Origin: a bacterium
Lineage (GTDB): Bacteria; SAR324; XYD2-FULL-50-16
DNA: 64,000 bases
Assembly: GCA_018829445.1 (NCBI GenBank)
Contig: JAHJTV010000079.1
Location: forward strand, 186,001 to 250,000
Direction: 5' to 3'
The position numbers and the translations under genes are program-made. Shown here one piece after another: positions 16,802-27,292 of this stretch (the stretch's first letter is position 1; the number at the start of each line of letters is the position of its first letter). The notes beneath the pieces are model-generated. The model saw nothing but the letters and a program-made list of their open reading frames with translations. It was not told where the DNA came from and did not search any database.

Positions 16802-17848
16802 ATGAAAAAAGTATTGATCTGGATAATAGCGATTGTAACAACCTTATGCCTGATTGGCGTTTTTCTCGTTGATCATTGGGCGGATACCGGCCATGGTAAG
16901 CTAAATTATAAAGTTGCCATTGTATTGAAGTTCATGAGTCTTTCGGGGAAAGATTCAAGCAGTGAGGAAAACCGACCTTCGGTAGCCGAAAGCAGACAGC
17001 GGCTGATTGAGAAGGCAAAATCCTTTTCCAGTGAACCCGTACCATTAAAAAGGGTCGTAAATCGGACTATCCCGGGAGCAGCGACAGATATCCCCATTCG
17101 GATCTACATTCCAATTGAGAAAGAAATGCTTCCGGTAATTGTTTTCTTCCATGGAGGTGGATGGGTACAAGGGAATCTGGATTCTCATGATAATCTTGTT
17201 CGATACCTTGCAAATAGATCCGATTCCATCGTCGTGGCGGTTGATTACAGACTTGCCCCCGAACACCCCTTTCCGGCCGGACTCGAAGATTCCTATGCCG
17301 CCCTCCTCTGGGTCTCTGAAAATGCAGCATCTTTTGGGGGAGATTCGGCAAAAATTGCGGTAATGGGTGATAGTGCGGGAGGTAACTTTGCCGCTGCCAT
17401 CTCTTTGATGGCAAGAGATAAAAACGGGCCGAAGATACTACGCCAGGTACTGGTCTATCCGGCAACCAACCTCAGCGAACTTGAAACAGATTCCTATCGG
17501 TTTTTTGCCAAGGGTTTTATGTTGACAAAAAAGGATATCGAATGGTTCAGGGGGCTTTATTTGCCTGAAGTCAGTGAATGGGCAAATCCACTTGTCTCAC
17601 CCTTACTGGCAAAAGATTTCAGCAATCTTCCACCTGCAACCATCATTACCGCTGAAATGGATCCTTTAAGAGAGGATGGAAAGTTATATGCCGATAAATT
17701 GGAAGAAGCAGGAGGGGATGTCCATTATCGTTGTTTTAAAGGAATGATTCACGGTTTTGTCAGTGCCGATAAGGTATTAAGCCAGGCTCATGAGGCATTG
17801 GATGAAATTGCGGTTGATCTGCAGCAATCCTTTGGAACCAGTTTATGA
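16802..17848 (+). CDS. Alpha/beta hydrolase, hormone-sensitive-lipase-like esterase
   Basis: Carboxylesterase of the HSL (family IV) group, 348 residues. An N-terminal hydrophobic segment (VLIWIIAIVTTLCLIGVFLV, residues about 4-23) suggests export or membrane anchoring. The HGGG oxyanion motif occurs in VFFHGGGWVQG, the nucleophile in GDSAGGNFAAA (GDSAGG), the acid in AEMDPLREDG and the catalytic His in GMIHGFVS. VAVDYRLAPEHPFPAGLED is a typical family segment. GAGGGAGAA precedes the ATG. The natural ester substrate is unknown. It stands alone between cheW and the convergent lipoprotein gene. Confidence 0.9.
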   Translation: MKKVLIWIIAIVTTLCLIGVFLVDHWADTGHGKLNYKVAIVLKFMSLSGKDSSSEENRPSVAESRQRLIEKAKSFSSEPVPLKRVVNRTIPGAATDIPIRIYIPIEKEMLPVIVFFHGGGWVQGNLDSHDNLVRYLANRSDSIVVAVDYRLAPEHPFPAGLEDSYAALLWVSENAASFGGDSAKIAVMGDSAGGNFAAAISLMARDKNGPKILRQVLVYPATNLSELETDSYRFFAKGFMLTKKDIEWFRGLYLPEVSEWANPLVSPLLAKDFSNLPPATIITAEMDPLREDGKLYADKLEEAGGDVHYRCFKGMIHGFVSADKVLSQAHEALDEIAVDLQQSFGTSL

Positions 17849-17919
17849 GGGGGTTCAAACAGTAGGGAACGGGAAATCAGAATTCTGCCTCCTGATCGGA
17901 TTTTATTAATATGATTTTA

Positions 17920-17942
17920 CAGGGCTTCTCGTTGAAGCCCTG
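17920..17942. terminator. Strong hairpin between convergent genes
   Basis: CAGGGCTTC at 17920-17928 pairs exactly with GAAGCCCTG at 17934-17942 around a five-base loop. It lies between the 3' ends of the convergent esterase and lipoprotein genes. Neither side has a clean T-run, so it is probably a bidirectional terminator or mRNA-stabilising hairpin, not a textbook intrinsic terminator. Confidence 0.6.
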
Positions 17943-17960
17943 AAGTAATAATCACAATTT

Positions 17961-19061
17961 CTATTGAGCCGTTGGAATTACTGAGAAACTGCTACTGATC
18001 TGATCAAGAAACTCCATTTGCTCAACATCCGCAACATAGGCACTGCATTCGGAGGTGCTGCTTACCGGAATTTTGGTGGCAGCGCTGGAATCGATACAGA
18101 AAAAATATGCATCCGTTGTGCTGTCTTCTTTAAACCCTGCCAGGAATCTGGCGTTGGTACCTTCTGAGGTTCCCTTGCCTACCATTTGAATACTGCCTGA
18201 GGAAAGCTGAACAGTAAAAGTGTGGTCACCCACATTCCCGGATACTTTGGCTGCCAGCCGCCATTCATTCGTATCGAAACTGCCGTCTCCATCCAGTTTA
18301 TCATCCAACTGCGCAACCTTCATGCTGAAATTGTGGGTGGTTTCGCTGTACTCGCCATAAAAGACAAGGTACTGTTTTCCGTTTTCGGAATCGTTGATCT
18401 TTGAATGCAGGAATTTAACATCAGTACTCTGATCGTTTTTAAGGAAAACGTTGTATAAAGCATCATGGTCCGACGGTAAATCAGTTGATTCAAAGAAACA
18501 ATCAAACCCGGTGACGATTTCATTAAAATAGGGGAGGGTGACTGTTTGTCCTTCAATATCCGAAGCTCCGACACCGGTACAAACGGATATATCTTTGACT
18601 GTTCGGGTTGCCTCAGCCTGCTTCTGGTCGGTGAAGGTGTTTACAGTGTCAACATAGCTGTAGTATATATCATTAACAAAGAATTCACCGTGTGCAATGA
18701 GACCCATAATGGTCGTTGTCGTGGTATCGTTGGAGGAATCGAACAATCCATTAAAGAATGATTGAAACCCCTGATCAGCATAATCAGAAGTCGGATCATA
18801 AGTAAAACTTCCAATCGCAGCAAGACTGATATTTGCTTCCTCGTCAAGCAAATATTCAGATTCACTGGAAAATGTTGTTGATGAACTGGCTTCCTGTCCA
18901 GACAAGGGCAATACTTTTTTCGCATTGGTATGCAATGATGGGACGGGACTGCCCGATGAAGAGGCAGTTGAGTTGTCGTCATCATCTTCGGAAGTCGCAC
19001 AGCCAACAATAAACACAATCGTCATCAGACTTATCAAAACTCTTAACCAAACTTTTTTCAT
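17961..19061 (-). CDS. Hypothetical secreted lipoprotein
   Basis: Protein of 366 residues with a lipoprotein signal peptide: MKKVWLRVLISLMTIVFIVGC, where the lipobox IVGC places the lipidated Cys at about residue 21. Ala at the next position would favour the outer membrane under the Lol rule. A Ser/Asp-rich linker (TSEDDDDNSTASSSGSP) follows, then a polar beta-rich body with paired cysteines (DISVCTG, GFDCFFES, FFCIDSS, ECSAY) that may form disulfides. No domain is recognised. A very strong AAAGGAGG site precedes the ATG, suggesting high expression. Confidence 0.8.
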   Translation of the reverse strand: MKKVWLRVLISLMTIVFIVGCATSEDDDDNSTASSSGSPVPSLHTNAKKVLPLSGQEASSSTTFSSESEYLLDEEANISLAAIGSFTYDPTSDYADQGFQSFFNGLFDSSNDTTTTTIMGLIAHGEFFVNDIYYSYVDTVNTFTDQKQAEATRTVKDISVCTGVGASDIEGQTVTLPYFNEIVTGFDCFFESTDLPSDHDALYNVFLKNDQSTDVKFLHSKINDSENGKQYLVFYGEYSETTHNFSMKVAQLDDKLDGDGSFDTNEWRLAAKVSGNVGDHTFTVQLSSGSIQMVGKGTSEGTNARFLAGFKEDSTTDAYFFCIDSSAATKIPVSSTSECSAYVADVEQMEFLDQISSSFSVIPTAQ

Positions 19062-19420
19062 CCCAAATCCTCCTTTGAAGGTTGTCTAATATCCAATAAA
19101 AACTGTCAGGCTATTTCCTCTCTGATTTTCAGCAGATTTCTGACAGAAATTAGTCCAATTTCGGTATTGGTATTTTTCCATCAAATGGCTTACAAATTAC
19201 TTACAGATTCCAAATATTTGATATTGCCGCCAGATATATGTCTAGATTAGAACTCCGGGAATCAAACAAGACATTCTGAATACAAAAATGAGAATGTTTA
19301 GGCAGCAAATTGTGAGATAATTCTCGTTAACAATAATATAGATTAAACTGGATAAGAAAAATGCGGGAAGAGATCTAAAAAGATAAGTCTCTTAATCCGG
19401 AAAACAGATTAGGAGATTTA
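19062..19420. other. Intergenic region upstream of the lipoprotein gene
   Basis: Region of 359 AT-rich bases between the lipoprotein start and the 3' end of the large regulator gene (both minus strand). It presumably carries the lipoprotein promoter. No reading frame, repeat-family member or convincing hairpin was seen. Confidence 0.4.
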
Positions 19421-22400
19421 TTACACGGAAGAGAGGGTTATTTTTCGTAGTAATTCGGTCATCTCCTCGGAAACAGGCAGGTTCAAGTTGCTTTTCATGG
19501 TTTGTTCATAAAGCCGGTAGGTTTTTTCAGCTTCAGAAATGAGTCCCTGGGAGTGGTAACACAGGATCAGGCAGCGGTAAAACTCTTCAATGGTATTATC
19601 GATTCTTAATCCTTTCAGGTACCTGTCAGCAGCCAACCGATATTCTCCTTCAGCTTCCAACAGGTTACCCAGCCTTAATAGAAGCTTTACGAAAGTTCGT
19701 CTCAGGTTTTCCCTGATAGATATCGCCCATGATTCCTGGCAGGAATAGTGGCCATGGTAAAGACTGATCGCTTCCTCCAACAGATCTATTTCCTGCTGGT
19801 GCGACAGCTTTTGGTCGAGAGAAAGATCTGAATTTTTAATCTTTCGATCCAGAGCCTCGAATTGCTGATAATCGAGGTAGCACATGACAGGATTCAGGCT
19901 CAGTCGTCCTTCATTCATATGGATGCAATCATCCACGCCGATCAGCTTTCTAAGTCGATGAAGGGTGATTTCAAAGTTCTTGTGTCCGGAATCACCTTCG
20001 GCGTCGGGCCATAAAGCATCGGTTACCCTGTCTTCATCGATATCCTTTCCACCCAGAGTAACAATCAGCCGGAGCATTTCAAGGGGTTTCTTTGGAGGTT
20101 TTCCCTTGAACCGCTGCTCAGTGCCGTCAATTTCAAACCGGAAACTTCCCAGTGTGTAAAACCGGATACGCCAGGGCCAAACTGCAATACTCACGGGAGG
20201 GTGATCCGGTTGAAGATTTCTTAAAGATACCAGCTTTTGAACATATGGTGTTTCAATTCCAAGCTCCAGGGCTGTCAGGCACAGTCGGGTCATAACCCGG
20301 GGCAGGAAAAGCCAGAAGTTCAATAGATCACCTCTGTGTCCAAGAATCATGGCTTTTTCCAGGCTTTGTACCACTTGGTCACGAGTGCCACAATCAAACA
20401 TCAAAATGGCATGGGTGCACATTGATTGGAACCTGAGTAGCGAACTGTCCATTCTTTCACTGAGTGCAATCGCTTTTTTAGAGATTTTAAGGGCCTGTTC
20501 GGGTTTTCCTTTCTGGTGTTTGCAGAGGCAAACAGCCTGGTAACCGATCACCAAAGGAATAGTTCCTCCCAACTCTTCCGCCATCTTTAACGCTGTTTCA
20601 GCATGGTTTTCAGCCTGGCGCAGATCTCCTGCCAAAAGGTGCAGCCAGGCAGATATGCAGTGGTACATTGCCACTGTGTAAAGCATTCCCGGGATCATTG
20701 CCTGAGACATCCGTTCCAGGTAGTTCCGGGCCAGATCGTAGTTCCCACCGCTCAGTGCGCCGGCAGCACCAAAGCCGAGAAAATGAGCGTCCCACAAGTG
20801 AATGCCTTGTTCTTCCGAAAAGGATAAAGCTGCTTCTGTTTCCTGCAAACATTGATCCGAGTGCCCCGTTAACCAGTATCTTCCGGCAGAAGCCAGCCTG
20901 ACAAGGACGATCCAGAATGGGTGGGCTTCTCCTCCTTCTGTTTGTCGGCGCAGGGTATCTACTATGAAACCAATACTGGAAAAATCGCCGGTATAGAGAT
21001 AATGGCTGCACAAGGCAAATCCGGCTACCAGCTTAAGATTCTCATCCAGGCTATTCAACAATACATTGCGCGTGCGCTCCAGCCACTCCTTAAAATCGGG
21101 GTGATCCGGTTGTCGGTTGACCATGGCACCAAAAATCGTGGATGCTGATCGCTCTTCAATCTCCCGAGAGGGAAAACCCTTGTTCTCGGAGACTAGCTGA
21201 ACCATCTTGTCGATCCAGTTGTTTAGCAGATGAAAATTTCGCCCCTCTACAAAAGTAGCCTCGGCAGCACCGGCGATGATCATCATCATTTTAACGGGAT
21301 CATTGCGATTTAAAAGTAATGCATAGGCTTTTTCAAAGATAATCCTTGCCTGAGTCGGATTATAGGGAAGCTTACAGATCGCAAGCCAGTAATACAGCCA
21401 TGGGTGGGTATCGATCTCTTTCTCTGGAATCTTCTCTATCCAATTCTCGAGTGTTTTCCACTTGGTCTGATTGAGAAACAATCCGGCGCTGCGATTAATC
21501 AATTCTGCCATGGCGGACCAGTCACCTATTTCTCCCAACAGTCTTAGAGATTCATCCACCTGACCGTTTTCTTCCAGCAACAGAGCTGCCCTGATGCTTA
21601 GGCATCTGATCTCGCTTTCAGTCAGTAACTCCTTGGCTCTATTTAAAAGAAACTGGCGAAATAATGCGTGATATTGATAAACGGGCGTTTCTCCGGGACG
21701 GAACTCAATAAAGTAGTTGTTTTTTTTGAGATCGGGCAGAATTCTGGCGGAATCGTGAAGAGTCAGTTTTGATACTAGCTCCACAGGCATTTTGGTTAAC
21801 AGTGCGCTTTTTATCAGGAAATCTTTTTTATCACAATCAAAATGCCGAAAAACTTCATTTGACAAATAATCAAAGGTGAGTTCTGAACAGGTTTCCAATG
21901 ACAGATTCGGCTCAAATCCTGATTGTCTGGCGCTTTCTGCCAAAAGGATCAGTCCGGCCATCCAGCCGTCTGACCGATTGTTCAGCTTTTCCACCAATTT
22001 ACCGGGAATCTTATCATTGATGCGGGTTCGCAGTACACCCTGTGCTTCTTCACCAGTCAGACGTAGCTTTTGCCAGGAGATCACCTCCATTTTATGATCT
22101 AATCGAAATTTTGCCAGGTTTGATGACGGTTCAGAGCGGCTGATAAAGAACACCTGAATATCTTTAGGTAATATCTCCAGCAGGACATGAAACACTGTTA
22201 GCATTGCCGGGTTTTCCGGCAGTTCCTGAAAGTTGTCGAACACAATGACAAAGGGAAGTGATAACCCGGAAAACATAGTCTGAAAAAACCGTCGACAAAA
22301 TGCCGGAAGACCTAATGTGTATTCGGGAGTAAAAAATGGCAGGTTGTCTGGGCTGGAAAACCCGGATTCCTGAGCTGCCATTCTCATGTTGAAGAAGAAA

Positions 22401-22627
22401 GATGCAACATCGTCATCACTGTCATCTATTTGATAGTAGCAATGGGAGATTTTAATTTTCTCCAGGTATCCACCGACAACGGTCGTCTTTCCTGCCCCCG
22501 CTGGTCCTCCAATCCAAACGACGGATTTGTTCCTGCTTTTTCTAAGGATCTGATAAATCCGATTTCGATGATAGATTCCTGTGAGGGTCGGAGAAATAAC
22601 CTTCGAAGGGAAAACTGCACTAGTCAA
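19421..22627 (-). CDS. Large MalT/BTAD-type transcriptional regulator (STAND ATPase, TPR, OmpR-type wHTH)
   Basis: Regulator of 1068 residues. The N-terminus has Walker A GGPAGAGKTTVV near residue 41 and a P-loop signalling ATPase core (FVIVFDNFQELP as Walker B, VFFISRSEPS as sensor), as in MalT-type proteins. A long helical repeat region follows (about 330-790). The C-terminus carries an OmpR/SARP winged helix (FYTLGSFRFEIDG ... NFEITLHRLRKLIG) and a BTAD domain (AISLYHGHYSCQESWA ... LCYHSQGLISEAEKTYRLYEQ). Thus DNA binding is C-terminal with a transcriptional activation domain, unlike MalT, which ends in a LuxR helix. The start is a TTG with no strong ribosome site. Its inducer and target are unknown; the adjacent TRAP transporter is a plausible target. 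Confidence 0.88.
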   Translation of the reverse strand: MTSAVFPSKVISPTLTGIYHRNRIYQILRKSRNKSVVWIGGPAGAGKTTVVGGYLEKIKISHCYYQIDDSDDDVASFFFNMRMAAQESGFSSPDNLPFFTPEYTLGLPAFCRRFFQTMFSGLSLPFVIVFDNFQELPENPAMLTVFHVLLEILPKDIQVFFISRSEPSSNLAKFRLDHKMEVISWQKLRLTGEEAQGVLRTRINDKIPGKLVEKLNNRSDGWMAGLILLAESARQSGFEPNLSLETCSELTFDYLSNEVFRHFDCDKKDFLIKSALLTKMPVELVSKLTLHDSARILPDLKKNNYFIEFRPGETPVYQYHALFRQFLLNRAKELLTESEIRCLSIRAALLLEENGQVDESLRLLGEIGDWSAMAELINRSAGLFLNQTKWKTLENWIEKIPEKEIDTHPWLYYWLAICKLPYNPTQARIIFEKAYALLLNRNDPVKMMMIIAGAAEATFVEGRNFHLLNNWIDKMVQLVSENKGFPSREIEERSASTIFGAMVNRQPDHPDFKEWLERTRNVLLNSLDENLKLVAGFALCSHYLYTGDFSSIGFIVDTLRRQTEGGEAHPFWIVLVRLASAGRYWLTGHSDQCLQETEAALSFSEEQGIHLWDAHFLGFGAAGALSGGNYDLARNYLERMSQAMIPGMLYTVAMYHCISAWLHLLAGDLRQAENHAETALKMAEELGGTIPLVIGYQAVCLCKHQKGKPEQALKISKKAIALSERMDSSLLRFQSMCTHAILMFDCGTRDQVVQSLEKAMILGHRGDLLNFWLFLPRVMTRLCLTALELGIETPYVQKLVSLRNLQPDHPPVSIAVWPWRIRFYTLGSFRFEIDGTEQRFKGKPPKKPLEMLRLIVTLGGKDIDEDRVTDALWPDAEGDSGHKNFEITLHRLRKLIGVDDCIHMNEGRLSLNPVMCYLDYQQFEALDRKIKNSDLSLDQKLSHQQEIDLLEEAISLYHGHYSCQESWAISIRENLRRTFVKLLLRLGNLLEAEGEYRLAADRYLKGLRIDNTIEEFYRCLILCYHSQGLISEAEKTYRLYEQTMKSNLNLPVSEEMTELLRKITLSSV

Positions 22628-22836
22628 GGCGATTTTTATTCAAATATCAGGGTTATGGTGAATTTAAGCCGTTGAGTCTTCCTGGTTCCAGTATGCACGG
22701 GAAGTCTTTGAGTTTTCCCATCGTAACTATTAGATAAATGGTTGTCAATTGACTCATAAGCGGATACTGGCGAATTCATGGGCATTAGATTATAAGTCCT
22801 CTTTCGATCGAGATCGGCTTTGTGAAACGGATCTTG

Positions 22837-25434
22837 TCAAACGGTTTTTAGATCAGTCAGTTTTCTTCGTCTACGCTGAAGTGCCCAAATTATTGTCAGC
22901 ATTAAAAGTGCAGGGATAAATGCAATATGTTTGGAAGGACGATCAGACTCTACACGTAGTATTTCGATTTTCCAGTCGAAGTCGAGTCCCACCTTTTGAG
23001 CAATACTGTCGAAAGCCACATTGTCGATGATGACGATGCCGTCATCTTGTATACTCAGCATCAATCCGGTATCTTCAATCCTCGCCCGCCCTGATCCGGA
23101 TTCACCCATGGGTAGGGTAACCGCCTTTCGTTCAAAATCGCCCTCAATATTCAGTCCTGAAGCAACAATTTGCAACCGACCTTTAGAGACTATATTTTCA
23201 GCCGCATCATAGATTTTTGCCGGAGCCATATCGATATAAGGCGGATACAGTTTATCCCACCAGAAACCCGGTCGAAACAAGGTGAAAGCAATCAATAAAA
23301 GCATGACTGTTTCCCACTTCCTGCTATTGGTCAGCCAATAGCCCTGTGTGGCAGCGGCAAACAGCAACATTGCAGTTACAGCACTGGCAATCACCAGCAG
23401 CAATTCAAAGATACTGTCGATACCGATCAGCAACAACTGGGTATTAAAAATAAACATGAAGGGCAAAATAGCCGTACGGATATCGTACATAAAACCCTGA
23501 ATACCCGTTTTAATAGGGTCACTTTTGGCAATGGCGGAGGCGGCAAATGCCGCCAATCCCACGGGCGGCGTATCATCGGCAAGAATTCCAAAGAAAAAGA
23601 CAAACATATGTACCGCAATTAACGGCACCACCAGCCCGGCTTCTGCTCCCAGCTCCACGATTACCGGCGCCATCAAGGTAGAAACCACAATATAGTTGGC
23701 TGTGGTTGGCAATCCCATGCCGAGAATCAGGCAGATAACAGCGGTAAAGAGCAGGATCAACATAATGTTACCACCGGAAATAAACTCAACCAGCTCAATC
23801 ATAACCTGACCAATACCGGTCAAAGTAACGGTTCCAACAACGATACCGGCAGCAGCAGTTGCTACACCGATTCCTATCATGTTGCGGCCGCCATTAACCA
23901 TTCCCTCAAATACATCCTCGACTCCCTGCCTAAATGCGACGTAATAATCAAATTTCCCGCGGAAATAGCTGAAAATCGGACGTTGCGTCAGCGAGATAAA
24001 GATCATCAACACGGTTGCCCAGAAAGCCGATAATCCGGGAGAAAATCTTTCCACAATCAAACACCACATTAAAACAACCAGTGGAATCAAGTAGTAGAGT
24101 CCAACCTTAATTGTGGGTCCCGGCTCCGGCAACTCCAGGATTTCTGAACCGACATCATCCATTTTTAATTCGGGATAACGGGAGGCGAATTTCAGAAGCC
24201 CGATGTAGGCAGCTAATACCAAGACAGCCACTATCCAGACGGAGGCTTCACCGAAAACGTTCTTAAGCCAGCCGATGCCGTAATAAACAACTATTCCCAT
24301 AATACACATGCCTAATATGGAGCCGACAAAGGATAACATGCTCTGTAGGATAGTACGTTTGACCCTGCGGGGTAATCCAACAATATTCGCCTTACATGAT
24401 TCCAGGTGGACAATGTATACCAAGGCGATGTAGGAGATTAGGGCCGGAAGAATCGCATGTTTTATTACCTCCAGATAGGTAATGCCTACATATTCCACCA
24501 TCAGAAAAGCCGCCGCTCCCATAACCGGTGGTGTTAATTGACCATTGGTAGAAGCCGCCACCTCTACTGCTGCGGCTTTGGACGCCGGGAAACCTACACG
24601 TTTCATCAGAGGGATGGTGAAAACACCTGTTGTTGCCACATTGGCGATGGATGATCCGGAAATAATCCCGGTTACGCCGGATGCAACGACGGCAGCTTTA
24701 GCCGGTCCGCCACGCATGTGTCCCAACAGTGAAAACGATGTTTTTATAAAGTAGTTTCCCGCGCCCGCCTTTTCCAACAGGGAGCCAAACAAAACAAACA
24801 GAAACACAAAGCTGGTGGAAACACCCAAGGCCACTCCAAAAACACCTTCTGTTGACAGCCATTGATGTGCTGAAACTTTGTAAAGACTTTGCCCTTTGTG
24901 TGAAATGATGTCAGGCATATAAGGGCCTGCAAAAGTATAGGTAAGAAAGACGATAGCAACCACCATCAAGGGCGGGCCGAGTGCTCGCCGCGTTGCTTCC
25001 AGCAGTATCAGCATTCCGATTATGGAAACAGTAATATCAATGGTAGTTGGCAATCCTGACCTTTGCGAGAGACCTTCATAGAAAATGTATATATATGCGG
25101 CGGCAAAGGCTCCTCCTAAGGCTAATAACCAATCCTGGACAGGTATATAATCACGCGGCGATCGTTTTAAAGCTGGAAAAGCTGTAAATGCCAGAAAAAC
25201 GGCGAATGCCAGGTGGATGGATCGCGCCTCTGTTCCATTAAAAACACCAAAATTAAATATAAAGGGTAAGGGCGAAGCCAGCCAAAGTTGAAACAATGAC
25301 CAGGTAAAGGGAATAAGTATCAGTAGTTTCCCAACATATCCTCCTGGCCTACGGGTTCCGGATTCTGAATCAACTATCAATTTGTCGAGACTTTTTTCTG
25401 TGGTTTCGTGATTTGAAGTACCTATTTCTGCCAT
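22837..25434 (-). CDS. TRAP transporter permease, fused small and large membrane subunits
   Basis: Inner-membrane protein of 865 residues from the ATG at 25434 (a TTG five codons upstream extends the frame). It is the TAXI-type fusion of the 4-helix and 12-helix TRAP subunits. Conserved pieces include FGSLLEKAGAGNYFI, AAVVASGVTGIISGSSIANVATTG, AAVEVAASTNGQLTPPVMGAAAFLM, ILGMGLPTTANYIV and ILADDTPPVGLAAFAASAIAKSDP. After the last transport helices a soluble stretch with a PDZ-like look (VDNVAFDSIAQKVGLDFDWKI-type) and a final helix match the DUF3394 extension seen in this subfamily. Uptake is driven by an ion gradient; the substrate is unknown. The binding-protein gene is immediately upstream. 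Confidence 0.92.
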   Translation of the reverse strand: MAEIGTSNHETTEKSLDKLIVDSESGTRRPGGYVGKLLILIPFTWSLFQLWLASPLPFIFNFGVFNGTEARSIHLAFAVFLAFTAFPALKRSPRDYIPVQDWLLALGGAFAAAYIYIFYEGLSQRSGLPTTIDITVSIIGMLILLEATRRALGPPLMVVAIVFLTYTFAGPYMPDIISHKGQSLYKVSAHQWLSTEGVFGVALGVSTSFVFLFVLFGSLLEKAGAGNYFIKTSFSLLGHMRGGPAKAAVVASGVTGIISGSSIANVATTGVFTIPLMKRVGFPASKAAAVEVAASTNGQLTPPVMGAAAFLMVEYVGITYLEVIKHAILPALISYIALVYIVHLESCKANIVGLPRRVKRTILQSMLSFVGSILGMCIMGIVVYYGIGWLKNVFGEASVWIVAVLVLAAYIGLLKFASRYPELKMDDVGSEILELPEPGPTIKVGLYYLIPLVVLMWCLIVERFSPGLSAFWATVLMIFISLTQRPIFSYFRGKFDYYVAFRQGVEDVFEGMVNGGRNMIGIGVATAAAGIVVGTVTLTGIGQVMIELVEFISGGNIMLILLFTAVICLILGMGLPTTANYIVVSTLMAPVIVELGAEAGLVVPLIAVHMFVFFFGILADDTPPVGLAAFAASAIAKSDPIKTGIQGFMYDIRTAILPFMFIFNTQLLLIGIDSIFELLLVIASAVTAMLLFAAATQGYWLTNSRKWETVMLLLIAFTLFRPGFWWDKLYPPYIDMAPAKIYDAAENIVSKGRLQIVASGLNIEGDFERKAVTLPMGESGSGRARIEDTGLMLSIQDDGIVIIDNVAFDSIAQKVGLDFDWKIEILRVESDRPSKHIAFIPALLMLTIIWALQRRRRKLTDLKTV

Positions 25435-25535
25435 TGCGCGATTCCCCAACTGATCATTGAAAAGATGTTGTGATCATAACTTGTCAAATATCAAACCCCG
25501 GGTGCCCAAATTCAAGGTAACCATGACACGGAGGG

Positions 25536-25566
25536 CAAAAAGGGGGCAGATTAATCACTGCCCCTT
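25536..25566 (-). terminator. Hairpin plus T-run between TRAP binding-protein and permease genes
   Basis: Read on the minus strand, GGGGCAG, an eight-base loop and CTGCCCC are followed at once by CTTTTT. The stem (25543-25549 with 25558-25564) lies eight bases after the stop of the binding-protein gene. This is a good intrinsic terminator in an intercistronic gap and probably lets more binding protein than permease be made. Confidence 0.75.
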
Positions 25567-25573
25567 GTCAGTG

Positions 25574-26548
25574 TTACTTAAGTCCAACCTCTTTGTAGTA
25601 TTTCAAAGCGCCGGCATGCAACGGAGCTGACAAACCGTCTTTTATCATCTCCTTTTTGTCCAGATGTTCAAAAGCAGGATGGAATTTCTTAAAAGCATCG
25701 AAGTTTTCAAATACCGCCTTGACCACGCTGTAAATAACATTGTCAGGCGTGTTGGTTGAGGAAACAAAAGTTGCACCGACACCAAAGGTGATGGTATCTT
25801 TCGGGTTTCCGGTATACATACCACCTGGGATAACCGCTCTTCGGTAGTAATCGTTGTCTTTGATCAGCTTTTCAACCACAGGGCCGATGACATTGACAAG
25901 AACAGCATCACAGGAACTTACCGCTTCCTTGATCGAAGCGTTTGGATGTCCCACTGTATAGACCATGGCGTCGATTTTATTATCGCATAAGGCCTTGGAC
26001 TGCTCGGCGGGTTTCAGCTCGGAAGCTAGCGAAAAGTTATCCTTGGTCCAACCAAATGCTTTCATTAAGACTTCCATTGTCCCTCGCTGACCTGATCCGG
26101 GATTTCCAATGTTAACTCTTTTTCCCTTGAGATCCTCAAAGTTCACGATGCCGGAGTCTTTGCGTGCTACAACGGTAAAGGGCTCTGGATGAACTGAAAA
26201 GACAGCTCTTAAATTCTTGTTGGGACCTTGATCAGCAAAAGAACTGGTACCGTGAAAGGCATGATACTGCCAGTCGGACTGGGCTACACCCATATCAAGC
26301 TCGCCGGCACGAATAGTGTTGAGATTGTAAACGGAACCACCAGTGGATTCAACAGAACACCGAATGCCATGCTCTTTTCTATTCTTATTGACCAAACGGC
26401 AAATCGCTCCACCGGTTGGATAATAAACACCGGTTACTCCACCGGTTCCAATGGTAACGAACTCGTCAGCGGAAACCGTATTTGTGCCAAAAACCAGTCC
26501 GGACATGGCCAGACTCGCTATCATGGCGAGTTTTAATCTTTTTAGCAT
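25574..26548 (-). CDS. TRAP transporter solute-binding subunit, TAXI family
   Basis: Periplasmic binding protein of 324 residues with a Sec signal peptide ([27 protein letters not shown]). The mature protein starts [27 protein letters not shown], the TAXI signature, and continues with [34 protein letters not shown] and [21 protein letters not shown], which line the ligand cleft. AAGGAGGTG precedes the ATG, suggesting strong translation. First gene of the TRAP pair; it is followed by the attenuator hairpin and the permease. The ligand is unknown (TAXI members bind glutamate-like or dicarboxylate compounds). Confidence 0.94.
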   Translation of the reverse strand: MLKRLKLAMIASLAMSGLVFGTNTVSADEFVTIGTGGVTGVYYPTGGAICRLVNKNRKEHGIRCSVESTGGSVYNLNTIRAGELDMGVAQSDWQYHAFHGTSSFADQGPNKNLRAVFSVHPEPFTVVARKDSGIVNFEDLKGKRVNIGNPGSGQRGTMEVLMKAFGWTKDNFSLASELKPAEQSKALCDNKIDAMVYTVGHPNASIKEAVSSCDAVLVNVIGPVVEKLIKDNDYYRRAVIPGGMYTGNPKDTITFGVGATFVSSTNTPDNVIYSVVKAVFENFDAFKKFHPAFEHLDKKEMIKDGLSAPLHAGALKYYKEVGLK

Positions 26549-27292
26549 TATTCACCTCCTTATTCGATTTAAAAGGTGATAAGTACAATCATCTTTTAAA
26601 TCAGGTTAACTATTTAATCAAAACGGCGTTATTGTTTCTCCCGGCATTTGATTGACACGACCGACCGGATTTTATACGCCTTTCCTCGTCCACGAATAAT
26701 CATGGATTGTTTGGATCTGTTCAGAGTTTTCTGAAATCCAAAAAGCAAAAAAACTGCCTGTCATTGACAATTTTTTTACAGAGTATTGTTGCTTTTAACA
26801 CAAGAAACCAATAAATACAACATTTAATAATTGTGTTGATTCTGTTTTTGAGTGTTTCTGGGACTAAATGGAGTCTGAACGGAGAGGTTGGGATTCGTGA
26901 ATGACTCCAGTTTGCAGAATCAGATTTAATTCGAGGATCAGAATATCTCGGGGATCAGTTCAGCACTCACCCACTTTTAGCTCATACAACCCTGATAGGT
27001 GAACCAGGAATATCTCGCTGTGAAATTCTGCTTGTTGATTAAATAACTGTGTGACCTTATGGGTGTTTGAACAGATGCTAATGCTCGATTTTTGTTAAAG
27101 ACAGCTGTGGATTTGTGAGGAATCTGCTGATAAATCCGGACAAAAAGATTTTTATGACCAATGGCAGGACACGTCGGGTGTAGATTGAATGAGGAATTTA
27201 AGAAGCGCCTTTCTTCACTATTCTACGCCCTGTAAGAGGAAACAATGCATAAAATTCTGGGTACAAAATGCTTGGGGATTCCTGTTCTACTG
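26549..27292. other. Long intergenic region upstream of the TRAP operon
   Basis: Region of 744 bases between the TRAP binding-protein start and two small minus-strand genes. It holds the TRAP promoter, which could not be pinned down. No repeat-family member, tRNA or supported reading frame was seen; a plus-strand frame starting at 27189 overlaps the small gene at 27293 and is rejected. Confidence 0.4.
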
